17,638 nucleotides of DNA, taken from assembly GCA_900755085.1 (NCBI GenBank), contig CAAEFF010000001.1:1-17638 (forward strand), given 5' to 3'. A program made the position numbers and the translations under genes. The notes below the pieces were generated by a model, which was not told the DNA's origin, did no database searches, and saw nothing but the letters and a program-made list of their open reading frames with translations. Below, piece after piece: positions 7,441 through 14,281 of this stretch. This DNA comes from an uncultured Streptococcus sp. Its GTDB lineage: Bacteria > Bacillota > Bacilli > Lactobacillales > Streptococcaceae. Each line of letters starts with the position of its first letter. The stretch's first letter is position 1.

Positions 7441-7619
7441 AAACAAAAGACAAGCCACTAAACGAAGGGCGAAAAACCGCGGTACCACCTTCATTCAATG
7501 AACTTGTCATTCTTCATTTTGTATGCAATTGTCTCAGCCGAGTAGCAAAATCATTTCCCTTCCATGGCTCGCACCCCCGCCACTTCTCTGATTCCGAGTA
7601 ACAATGATTTATTCTCAAC
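7441..7619 (-). promoter_or_regulatory. Alanine-specific T-box leader
   Basis: Read on the minus strand, the leader has the T-box core AGGTGGTACCGCGG (7477-7490). The antiterminator fold is clear: GAAGG, the bulge TGGTACC, GCG, a loop, CGC and CCTTC; the bulge pairs with the free NCCA end of tRNA. Stem I has GTTGAG (7614-7619) pairing with CTCGGC (7537-7542), then AAATCATT (7603-7610) with AATGATTT (7548-7555). The specifier loop between them carries GCU at 7544-7546 followed by A, an alanine codon. AGAGA (7585-7589) and the apical GGTGCGA (7569-7575) are the usual Stem I motifs. It precedes the LURP-like gene and alaS. The terminator half is less clear: GACAAG near 7504-7509 can pair with CTTGTC (7448-7453) before TTTTGTTT. 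Confidence 0.93.
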
Positions 7620-7625
7620 TATTTC

Positions 7626-7654
7626 ATTATACAAGTTCCAAAAGGAACCGTCAA
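7626..7654 (-). promoter_or_regulatory. Promoter of the T-box / LURP-like / alaS unit
   Basis: On the minus strand TTGACG (7649-7654), 17 bases and TATAAT (7626-7631). The -35 directly abuts the prsA stop codon (7655-7657). Transcription should start near 7619, just where Stem I of the T-box begins, which supports both calls. Confidence 0.88.
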
Positions 7655-8599
7655 CTATTTTTTAGATGATGAGCTGCTACCGCTTGTTTCAACACCGATA
7701 TTTTGCAAATATTGGTTGAATGTTGATTTGAAGGCATCATCTTTGACCTTGATATTGGCATTGGTCATCGCTTTTGCAATAATGCTACGGATGTAGTTAG
7801 TATCTTGCTTACGACCGTCAACAATGATCTCTTTCAGACGTTTTTCGTATTTCTTCCAGTCAGAACCTTTTTCTGTCTTCTTGTTCAATTTGACAATATA
7901 GTAGCTAGCAGAATAGTTTTGACCAGCTGAAACTGTGATGACATCTGAAATTCCATTTTCATCCAACTTAAAGGCAGCTTCTTTGACTTGAGATGGAATA
8001 TCTGCTGTTCCAGAATCGAACTTAACTTCGCCACCTTTGTCTTTTGTAGCAGTATCTGTCGAATTGTCTTTGGCGATTTGGGCAAAGTCTGCACCTTCAG
8101 CTTTAGCAGCTTCCAACACTTCTTTTGCTTTATCTTCAGAATCCAACTTAATAATTTGTGCTGTTACTTCTGGTGTGTAAGATTCAAAAGCCGCCTTGTA
8201 GTCTGACTCTTTGATATCTTTCTTAGCAGCTTGATTAACTGCATATTCCAACAACATATTGCTACGGATTTGTTTCTTGGCTGTTTCTTCCGTCAAGCCT
8301 TGTTGCGCCAAGTAAGCATCGAATTGGTTACCCAATTGTTTCTTTTGTTTAGCCAATTCTTTATCGACTTCTTTATCAGAAACTTTTGATCCATATTCTT
8401 TTTCAAAGACTTTATTGATGGTCATTTGGAAAAGAACTTGTTGAGCTCCTTGGTTTGTTTTGATTTCATCGTAGAAATCAGAAACTGTAATCGTGTCCCC
8501 TTTCATGGTCACGACATCTTTGTTTGTGCCATTGGCACATGCTGCTAGTGTTACGACTGATAGCAAGGTCACAGCACCTGCTACAAGTTTTTTCTTCAT
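7655..8599 (-). CDS. prsA: Foldase lipoprotein PrsA (parvulin-type peptidyl-prolyl isomerase)
   Basis: PrsA is anchored to the outer face of the membrane and helps secreted proteins fold after Sec export. The protein has 314 residues, the usual streptococcal length. Residues 1-20 form a lipoprotein signal peptide (KKK, hydrophobic core) ending in the lipobox LAAC with lipidated C21. Helical N-terminal chaperone region to about 140, then a parvulin (PPIC) domain at about 143-241 beginning VTAQIIKLD. Streptococcal PrsA parvulin domains are often catalytically degenerate, and activity cannot be judged here. The C-terminus ends in a serine/lysine tail. GGAG lies 10 bases before the ATG. The methyltransferase gene ends 72 bases upstream; an extended -10 in that gap suggests prsA has its own promoter. 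No separate terminator follows: the next promoter starts at the stop codon. Confidence 0.95.
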   Translation of the reverse strand: MKKKLVAGAVTLLSVVTLAACANGTNKDVVTMKGDTITVSDFYDEIKTNQGAQQVLFQMTINKVFEKEYGSKVSDKEVDKELAKQKKQLGNQFDAYLAQQGLTEETAKKQIRSNMLLEYAVNQAAKKDIKESDYKAAFESYTPEVTAQIIKLDSEDKAKEVLEAAKAEGADFAQIAKDNSTDTATKDKGGEVKFDSGTADIPSQVKEAAFKLDENGISDVITVSAGQNYSASYYIVKLNKKTEKGSDWKKYEKRLKEIIVDGRKQDTNYIRSIIAKAMTNANIKVKDDAFKSTFNQYLQNIGVETSGSSSSSKK

Positions 8600-8634
8600 G
8601 AAAATTATTCTCCGTTCCTTTTTAAACTTCTTCT

Positions 8635-8643
8635 ATTTTACCA
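8635..8643 (-). promoter_or_regulatory. Possible prsA promoter, extended -10
   Basis: TGGTAAAAT on the minus strand (TGG at 8641-8643, TAAAAT at 8635-8640) is an extended -10 about 36 bases before the prsA ATG. There is no good -35. Read-through from the upstream methyltransferase gene is also possible. Confidence 0.45.
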
Positions 8644-8671
8644 CAAATTAGAGAGAATACCTTAAATTTAC

Positions 8672-9391
8672 CTAAAATGAGCTAGGATCTGGCAAAGTTA
8701 CCGTCTCTGCATTTTTACGAATCATCAAAATACCATCTCCAAGTGGTACCATACTAGCGGTCAAATCTGGATGATTGAGAGTCGCATTAAAGAGGTTCTG
8801 AAGCCCTCGATAGATGGTTCGTTGCCCACGACGCACTTCCATGATGTCTTTGGCAACATCTCCCCCTTGGAAAATATCATCCAGTACCACGACTCCCCCA
8901 ACCTCTAAGAGTTCGAGAATTCGTGGTAAAAAGACGATGTACTTAGACTTAGCAGAGTCCATGAAGACAAAGTCATAGGTCTCGGTTAAATCCTGCAAGA
9001 CATCCACCGCATCCCCTTCAAGCAAGGTGATTTGCTTTCTTTGATCATACTTGGCTAGATTTTCCTTGGCAAAACCGATCATTTCCTCGTTTCGATCAAT
9101 GGTGGTAATTTGCGCATTGGGAGCATGTTCCGCCATCAAGAGGGCCGAAAACCCAATGGCCGTCCCAATTTCAAGGATTTTCTTTGGTTGTAAGGCTTGC
9201 AAGAATAGTCTAAAGTAAGCGACCGTCTCCTGCGGAATGATGGGAATATTTTCCTTGCGCGCAAACTCTTCTAATTCCTTGAGGGCACCAGCTACCGGCT
9301 TTTGACGCGTCCGCATAAAGTCGACAATCTCATCCTTGACCACTGGCCGACGCATATTGTGGTTAGCATTTTTACTATAAGACTCCACCAT
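8672..9391 (-). CDS. SAM-dependent O-methyltransferase, family 3 (TrmR/YrrM-like)
   Basis: This is a 239-residue class I methyltransferase of the CCoAOMT-like O-methyltransferase family. Motif I is E74-I-G-T-A-I-G80, with D99 (TTIDR) likely contacting the SAM ribose. D145 (FMDSAKS) and D171-D172 (VLDDIFQGG) form the divalent-metal site. The nearest characterised relative I know is B. subtilis TrmR (YrrM), which methylates 5-hydroxyuridine at the tRNA wobble position; that role here is inference. I chose ATG 9391: it sits one base after the pepF stop (TAAGATG), with AGGA 10 bases upstream, suggesting translational coupling. A TTG at 9400 is in frame but its ribosome spacing is wrong. In pneumococcus the order pepF, methyltransferase, prsA is the same. 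Confidence 0.88.
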   Translation of the reverse strand: MVESYSKNANHNMRRPVVKDEIVDFMRTRQKPVAGALKELEEFARKENIPIIPQETVAYFRLFLQALQPKKILEIGTAIGFSALLMAEHAPNAQITTIDRNEEMIGFAKENLAKYDQRKQITLLEGDAVDVLQDLTETYDFVFMDSAKSKYIVFLPRILELLEVGGVVVLDDIFQGGDVAKDIMEVRRGQRTIYRGLQNLFNATLNHPDLTASMVPLGDGILMIRKNAETVTLPDPSSF

Positions 9392-9392
9392 C

Positions 9393-11195
9393 TTATGCAA
9401 GTCCTAATTTTTCTACAAGGGCTTCAAATTCATTTAGGCGTCGTTCAAAGACTGCAAAAGCTGCGTCCAAGTAGTCTTCTTTTTCCATATCCACACCTGC
9501 TTTGCGGATGACATTAAGTGGATAATCAGAGTTTCCAGCTTTCAGGTAATTGATATATTTATCACGGTCTTCTTGGGTTCCATGAACAATTTTTTCAGCT
9601 AGGGCTGAAGCTGCTGCAAAACCAGTTGAATATTGGAAAACGTAGTAGTTATAGTAGAAGTGAGGAATCCGAGCCCACTCATATTGGATCTCAGGGTTGT
9701 CTTCTTTTGAAAGACCATAGTATTTTTCATTGAGCTCTGCATAGAGGTTGTTCAAGAACTCACTCGTCAAAACCGTTCCTTCTTGGTCAGCCTTATGAAT
9801 CGCATGCTCAAATTCAGCGAACTGAGTTTGACGAAAGACGGTTCCACGGAAGCCATCCAAGAAATGGTTGAGGATAGCAAAGCGGGTCTGATCATCTTCT
9901 ACTTCTTCCAAGAGACGTTCTGTCAAGATATTTTCATTGGTCGTAGAGGCAATTTCAGCAAGGAAAATAGAGTAGTCCCCATAGACGTAGGGTTGATTTT
10001 CACGGGTATAGCTAGAATGCATACTGTGCCCAGTTTCATGAACCAAGGTGAAGAGATTATCCAGAGTATCTTGCCAGTTTAACAATATAAAGGCATTGGT
10101 ATCATAAGAACCACCTGAATAGGCACCTGAGCGTTTTCCTTGGTTAACATGGACATCAATCCATCGTTCACTAAAGGCCCGTTTCACACGAGACAAATAA
10201 TCATCACCCAAAACAGCCAAGACTTCTTCTGCTTTTGCCAATGATTCTTCATAGCTAAACTTGTAGTCTGTATCTGATAATGGGGTATACATATCGTACA
10301 TCTTCAAGTCAGAGATTCCAAGAATTTTAGAACGCAACTGAATATAGCGCTGCAAGAGTGGCAAATGTTTGTTGACAGCGACTACCAAGCGTTCATAAAC
10401 GCTTTCTGGTACAAAGTTTTCAGAAAGGGCTGCTTCACGAGCCGAAGAGAATTTGCGCACTTTGGCATTGAAGTTATGAACTTTCACATTGGTTTGCAAG
10501 GTTTTAGCATAGGTATGTTGATACTGTTCATAGACCTTGTAGAGACCTTCATAGGCTTCTTTACGGACCGCACGATCTTTTGATTCAACCAAAGAAATGT
10601 AATTGCCATGGGTCAATTGCACTTCTTCACCCTTGTCATCATGCACAGTTGGAAAAGCAATATCCGCATTGTCTAGGATTTCAAAGGTTTCGCCACCAGA
10701 TGCAAAGATTTCTCCCGCTCCAGCAAGCAGCTCTTCTTCTTTGTGAGACAAGACATGTTCTTTTTTCTCAAGCAGACAATCAAAATAATGACCATATTGT
10801 TCCAAGGCTGGAACTTCACTCAAAAAGACCTTGTATTGCTCATCAGTAATGGCCATGAATTCAGGCTCATAGAAGGCAAAGGTTTCCCCTAATAAACTAT
10901 AGAGTGCCATCCCTTTTGATTGGTACTCTTGGTATTTAGCCACTCGTGTATCTTGGTCATTTTTCATATGAGCATAAACGTAGACCTTCTCCAACCGGCG
11001 GCTCAATTCCAAATAAGCTTCAGTGGTGTCTAACAAGCTTTGTGCCGAATCCAATAAATGACCAGCATAGTGGCTGGCTGCTTTCATATCTGCAGCTAAG
11101 CTGGCTGCTTCATCTTCCCAGGCTTGATCTGTCACAAAAATCGTCGACAAATCCCACTGGTATTTTTCATCAATTTCATTACGTTGTTTTACCAT
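9393..11195 (-). CDS. pepF: Oligoendopeptidase F (M3B metallopeptidase)
   Basis: This cytosolic zinc peptidase cleaves medium-length peptides (roughly 7-20 residues) and recycles imported or intracellular peptides. It has 600 residues, full length for PepF/PepB. The catalytic site is H386-E387-T-G-H390 (LVHETGHSMH), with the third zinc ligand E414 in FLAEIAST. The N-terminal half is mostly helical, as in the family, and there is no signal peptide. GGAGG precedes the ATG by 10 bases. It lies 70 bases after coiA, with a weak hairpin and an extended -10 between, and is coupled to the downstream methyltransferase gene. In pneumococcus the gene beside coiA is the same; a link with competence is positional only. 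Confidence 0.96.
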   Translation of the reverse strand: MVKQRNEIDEKYQWDLSTIFVTDQAWEDEAASLAADMKAASHYAGHLLDSAQSLLDTTEAYLELSRRLEKVYVYAHMKNDQDTRVAKYQEYQSKGMALYSLLGETFAFYEPEFMAITDEQYKVFLSEVPALEQYGHYFDCLLEKKEHVLSHKEEELLAGAGEIFASGGETFEILDNADIAFPTVHDDKGEEVQLTHGNYISLVESKDRAVRKEAYEGLYKVYEQYQHTYAKTLQTNVKVHNFNAKVRKFSSAREAALSENFVPESVYERLVVAVNKHLPLLQRYIQLRSKILGISDLKMYDMYTPLSDTDYKFSYEESLAKAEEVLAVLGDDYLSRVKRAFSERWIDVHVNQGKRSGAYSGGSYDTNAFILLNWQDTLDNLFTLVHETGHSMHSSYTRENQPYVYGDYSIFLAEIASTTNENILTERLLEEVEDDQTRFAILNHFLDGFRGTVFRQTQFAEFEHAIHKADQEGTVLTSEFLNNLYAELNEKYYGLSKEDNPEIQYEWARIPHFYYNYYVFQYSTGFAAASALAEKIVHGTQEDRDKYINYLKAGNSDYPLNVIRKAGVDMEKEDYLDAAFAVFERRLNEFEALVEKLGLA

Positions 11196-11218
11196 TTCAA
11201 TACATCCTCCAAAGTACT

Positions 11219-11227
11219 ATTTTAGCA
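11219..11227 (-). promoter_or_regulatory. Possible pepF promoter, extended -10
   Basis: TGCTAAAAT on the minus strand (TGC at 11225-11227, TAAAAT at 11219-11224) lies 24 bases before the pepF ATG. No convincing -35 is seen. It follows directly on the U-tract of the possible coiA terminator. Confidence 0.45.
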
Positions 11228-11228
11228 T

Positions 11229-11259
11229 AAAAATAGTGTTTGGTGGGGAATTCCAACAC
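11229..11259 (-). terminator. Possible weak terminator after coiA
   Basis: On the minus strand GTGTTGG (11253-11259) pairs with CCAAACAC (11236-11243), one bulged base and a 9-base loop, followed by TATTTTTA. The stem is only 7 bp, so some coiA transcripts probably continue into pepF. Confidence 0.4.
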
Positions 11260-11265
11260 AGAAAA

Positions 11266-12216
11266 TTATCTTTTCTGCTGCCTATAAAAGCAGGGAGAAT
11301 AAAGAGTTTGGACTGGCTTGATTCCTTGCTCCTTGTAATAAGTGAGAAATTGCTGGTAATAATCTTTGAGATCGCCCTCAATCTGAATCAAATGGTCTGA
11401 AACAATGGGACGACACATAGGATAAAAATAGTCTAGATCTTTCTCAAGTAAATGGTGTCCCTGCAAATAGAGTTGCTCCTGTAACTTCATCCACCTTGGC
11501 TGACGGTAGAATAGTTGCTGCCTTACGTAAGATAAAAAATGCCGATCCAACTCTACTGGTAGTTGCTGCAAGGGTTGCTTTAGATAAGGTGTCCGTAGCA
11601 TTTCAAGCAAGGGCCCTTTCCCAAAAGAAAATACTTCTGTTTTATAATGCAGTCGTCCCCTTAGATCCTCATGAATGAGGTACTGCAACCGCACTTCTTT
11701 CTTTGCAAGATCCAGTTCCCAAAGATGAAATCCGCGATTTTGGCTAAAATAAAGAAAGCCAGCTTGTAAGTTGCTCAGTCTTTCCTTGAGCCACAGCTTT
11801 TTTCCCAACAACCAATAAACCTGATAGCCATGGGATCGATATGCATCGCTTCTCTCTTTTAATCGTTCCAAAGATAAGGAACTACACTGCACCTCCAAAG
11901 CTAACCTCTTATCCACAACCAAAAGATCCGCAATTTGCTGAAATTCTGGTAAATAATATTCGACTTCTGTTCTAGCTTCCTTGGATCCCCAGTCATAAAG
12001 ACTGGCTTTTAATTCCAGGTGTTCCATGCTCTCAGCTTCATGATGGTAGGGACACTGTTGTAATTCTACATGGGCAAAATGAGCCCGTAAAACTAATCCA
12101 TTTTTTAAGCGAACTTCACTATGACAAGCTAAGCAATAAAAAGGTCCTGCTGTCACAGGCGGAATCTCCTCCATACAATTCCAGCGCTCTTGATTTTTAT
12201 CCATGGCAATAAACAT
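11266..12216 (-). CDS. coiA: Competence protein CoiA
   Basis: CoiA is a late competence protein required for transformation after DNA uptake, in the recombination of incoming single strands. The 316 residues match the family length. The N-terminus has a zinc-binding pattern: C28-L-A-C31 and H46/H49 in RAHFAH. A PD-(D/E)XK nuclease-like core follows: D97 (QIADLLV), then E108-V-Q110 (LALEVQCS), with L-x-x-R and YQVYWLLG continuing the fold. The C-terminal part is less conserved and helical. The start ATG has GAGGAGG just upstream. A SigX-type box lies at 12239-12246, so expression should be confined to competence. The terminator of the preceding lipoprotein gene ends right at this promoter. Confidence 0.93.
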   Translation of the reverse strand: MFIAMDKNQERWNCMEEIPPVTAGPFYCLACHSEVRLKNGLVLRAHFAHVELQQCPYHHEAESMEHLELKASLYDWGSKEARTEVEYYLPEFQQIADLLVVDKRLALEVQCSSLSLERLKERSDAYRSHGYQVYWLLGKKLWLKERLSNLQAGFLYFSQNRGFHLWELDLAKKEVRLQYLIHEDLRGRLHYKTEVFSFGKGPLLEMLRTPYLKQPLQQLPVELDRHFLSYVRQQLFYRQPRWMKLQEQLYLQGHHLLEKDLDYFYPMCRPIVSDHLIQIEGDLKDYYQQFLTYYKEQGIKPVQTLYSPCFYRQQKR

Positions 12217-12238
12217 AGCCCCACCTCCTCACTTATAC

Positions 12239-12246
12239 CATTCGAA
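12239..12246 (-). promoter_or_regulatory. Competence box (SigX promoter) of coiA
   Basis: TTCGAATG on the minus strand matches the streptococcal com-box TACGAATA at six of eight positions, with the CGAAT core intact. A long T-rich run lies immediately upstream (12247-12261), as expected for SigX promoters. The coiA ATG is 22 bases downstream, leaving room for a very short leader containing GAGGAGG. Confidence 0.6.
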
Positions 12247-12255
12247 AAAAATAAG

Positions 12256-12286
12256 AAAAAGGCTGGAAATTTCCAACCCTTTTTTG
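12256..12286 (-). terminator. Terminator of the lipoprotein (pseudo)gene
   Basis: The stem is AAAAAGG/CCTTTTT outside and TGGAAA/TTTCCA inside (a 12 bp palindrome at 12264-12275), with a small internal loop. It is flanked by T-runs on both strands, so it could also act on rightward transcription. Its leftward U-tract runs into the coiA com-box. Confidence 0.8.
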
Positions 12287-12289
12287 CTA

Positions 12290-12871
12290 TTATTCGTCAG
12301 AATCTGAATCTGAATCATCACTAGAATCATCAGCGACAGGAGATTTACTCAATTCTTTCTGCAAATCTTTCATTTCTTTACGAGTACTCTCCAACTCTTC
12401 TCGAGCATCTTTCAAGCTTTCGATCAGAGCTTCACGTTTTTCTTTAGGAACGACAGTGCTATCTGAACCGATGCTTTCCAAGCCCTCATTAAAGATTTCT
12501 TTTTGGTTTTCTAATTCTTGCTTCAAGGTGCTAATCGTTGCATCGTATTGCTCTTTTGCAGAACCTGTCACAGAAACACCTGCTTCTTCAGTAATAGATA
12601 CCGATTGGTCCATTAATTTTGCAAACAACTTTTTGAAGTCTCCAACTGTTTTTGCCTTACTGATATTATCATCTGTTACAACACTTGAAGCAGATCCTTC
12701 TTCAGAATCTGTTGCCGTATTCTTACTTTTTGGAGTGCCAAAAAACTTACTGGTAACTTTTGAAGTTGTTTGACTATTGGAAGTTTCCTTCTTTATTTCT
12801 TACTTGTTTGAACAAGCAGCAAGCGAGACAAGAGTCAAAAGTACGGCAGTCGATAAGATCATTTTTTTCAT
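12290..12871 (-). pseudogene. Lipoprotein gene interrupted by an in-frame stop at codon 24
   Basis: From ATG 12871 the frame reads MKKMILSTAVLLTLVSLAAC, a clear lipoprotein signal with lipobox LAAC (C20), then SNK and a TAA at 12800-12802. The same frame continues open after the stop for 169 codons to TAA at 12290, so there is no frameshift, only one nonsense codon. If intact it would be about 193 residues. The downstream part is helical and charged (coiled-coil-like, LKQELENQKEIF and REELESTRKEMKDLQKEL) and ends in an acidic tail of D and S. A good promoter lies upstream and a terminator downstream, so transcription probably continues. No strong ribosome site precedes internal starts (TTG 12628, ATG 12610). 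Function is unknown. A sequencing error, or a genuine 23-residue peptide product, are alternatives. Confidence 0.75.
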
Positions 12872-12902
12872 TAAATGGTCTTCTTTATATTTATTTTACC
12901 TC

Positions 12903-12931
12903 ATTCTACCATCGAATACTTTGATAGTCAA
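12903..12931 (-). promoter_or_regulatory. Promoter of the interrupted lipoprotein gene
   Basis: On the minus strand TTGACT (12926-12931), a 17-base spacer and TAGAAT (12903-12908) preceded by TGG, an extended -10. The predicted start is near 12896, about 25 bases before the ATG at 12871. Confidence 0.8.
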
Positions 12932-12957
12932 ATTAATTACTAGTTCTTGATAATAGC

Positions 12958-13004
12958 AAAAAAATTGGACAGAACACGATGAAATCAGTGTTTCTGTCCA
13001 ATTT
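12958..13004 (-). terminator. Terminator of the MFS transporter gene
   Basis: AAATTGGACAGA (12962-12973) pairs perfectly with TCTGTCCAATTT (12993-13004). The stem extends through ACAC/GTGT (one bulge) and GAT/ATC. Seven T follow on the minus strand (12958-12964). It lies about 35 bases after the transporter stop. Confidence 0.92.
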
Positions 13005-13038
13005 CTCTGTAGCTAGTCGTACAATTCTAGCAAGTAAA

Positions 13039-14211
13039 TTATTCTACATTGCCACCAAAAAGGCTGTGAAATCTTTCTTGGGGCATTTTTAAGACAAAGG
13101 TCATTACAAAAATGATTCCTACTACTCCTGCTAAAAAGAGGCTCATAAGTTGATAGCCGCCGTATTCTATAAAGTGTGCAGCCAGTGGTTGTAATAGAAT
13201 CGTACCTAGGTAGCGCGCCCCCTGTACAATAGCCATAGCAAGAACTAAATCTTTTCCATTTACTTGTTGGGCGATAAATCGCAAGGATACCATAATCAAG
13301 ACCATGCCCGTCGTATGCTTGGCTAAGAGTGTCAGGAGCACTTTTAAGAAGACAGGACTTGGAAGAGCATAGACGGCATATTGAGCGAAAAGAATCCCGA
13401 TTGGAAGAGCGATCAAAACCCGTAAAGGCCAGTGGTCCATGAATCGATCGGAGAAAAAGATCAAAGGAGCTTCTACTACAACTGAGATAGCCACAACCGT
13501 TGAGGCAATATGAACCGGTAGACCACTATCCATCAGCAACTCAGGAATATAGGTGTGACCGATATTACCAACCCCTGAAGCCAATCCAATTAGAATAATA
13601 AAGAAGAGATAAGGACCGTTGTGAAGAAGAGGCCAAATAGAAACTGGCTCCTTTTCCTTTTCTATAACTGGCTCTTTTTCCTTCATTCGAACGGCACTCA
13701 GACAGAAAATACTTAGGACAATAGTGATTAAAACCGTATAATAGACTGCTTGGGGACTAAACTGATGATAGACCCACCCGGCTATTTGTACTCCAACTGA
13801 GTAGCCAATCGTTCCCCAAACGCGAATCTTCCCAAAAGCGTATGGACTTTGCGTTGCAAAAACTTCCATCATGGGAGCTGTTCCATTCAAACAGACTAGA
13901 ACGATTCCATAAAAAGCTGTCAGCCAAAAGAGATTGGGAGCCCAAAGAAAACCTAAAACTCCACCTATGATAATGCTCAGACTGAGGGTTGTCATTTTTA
14001 CGATTCCAAATCGTTCATTGATATACCCAAAGAAGGGTTGGGCTACCATGGATAAGAAAAAGGCAACCGATACCAAGGTCGACACTTGAGTTGCACTATA
14101 GTGCTTTCCCATCAAATAGACGGAAATGAGGGTCGTAAAGAGAGATGTGGACATAAAATAAAAACTATAGAGCAACATATAAGCCGAATAAGAATTTCGG
14201 AATTTTTTCAT
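13039..14211 (-). CDS. MFS transporter (MFS_1-like), substrate unknown
   Basis: This 390-residue integral membrane protein has about 12 hydrophobic helices in two halves, with a charged central loop (MKEKEPVIEKEKEPVS) between helices 6 and 7, the standard major facilitator plan. After helix 2 the loop GYINERFGIVK resembles motif A of the superfamily. It is presumably a proton-coupled carrier or exporter; nothing in the sequence fixes the substrate. I chose ATG 14211 (MKKFRNSYS) because AGGA lies 5 bases upstream; a TTG at 14265 in frame would add 18 residues reading through the dacA terminator. It follows dacA by 70 bases across that terminator and has no clear promoter of its own, so it may depend on read-through. 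A strong hairpin ends it. Confidence 0.88.
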   Translation of the reverse strand: MKKFRNSYSAYMLLYSFYFMSTSLFTTLISVYLMGKHYSATQVSTLVSVAFFLSMVAQPFFGYINERFGIVKMTTLSLSIIIGGVLGFLWAPNLFWLTAFYGIVLVCLNGTAPMMEVFATQSPYAFGKIRVWGTIGYSVGVQIAGWVYHQFSPQAVYYTVLITIVLSIFCLSAVRMKEKEPVIEKEKEPVSIWPLLHNGPYLFFIILIGLASGVGNIGHTYIPELLMDSGLPVHIASTVVAISVVVEAPLIFFSDRFMDHWPLRVLIALPIGILFAQYAVYALPSPVFLKVLLTLLAKHTTGMVLIMVSLRFIAQQVNGKDLVLAMAIVQGARYLGTILLQPLAAHFIEYGGYQLMSLFLAGVVGIIFVMTFVLKMPQERFHSLFGGNVE

Positions 14212-14249
14212 ATAAATCCTTTCTAAAAATATCGGAATGAGACAACGAC

Positions 14250-14278
14250 AAAACCCAACTGACAATCAGTTAGGTTTT
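14250..14278 (-). terminator. dacA terminator
   Basis: On the minus strand AAAACC and AACTGA pair with TCAGTT and GGTTTT around TTG, with one mismatch. The U-tract is short (TTTTG), so some read-through into the MFS gene is plausible. It starts three bases after the dacA stop. Confidence 0.75.
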
Positions 14279-14281
14279 ATT

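Noticed and set aside
9392..9400. TTG start for the methyltransferase at 9400
   Set aside because: AGGA would be only one base away, whereas ATG 9391 has it at 10 bases and fits the family N-terminus.
12290..12628. Independent 112-residue gene starting at TTG 12628
   Set aside because: There is no ribosome site, and the frame continues open upstream to the lipoprotein stop, so it is the tail of the interrupted gene.
14212..14265. TTG start for the MFS transporter at 14265
   Set aside because: The added 18 residues would be encoded by part of the dacA terminator; ATG 14211 has AGGA at the right distance.
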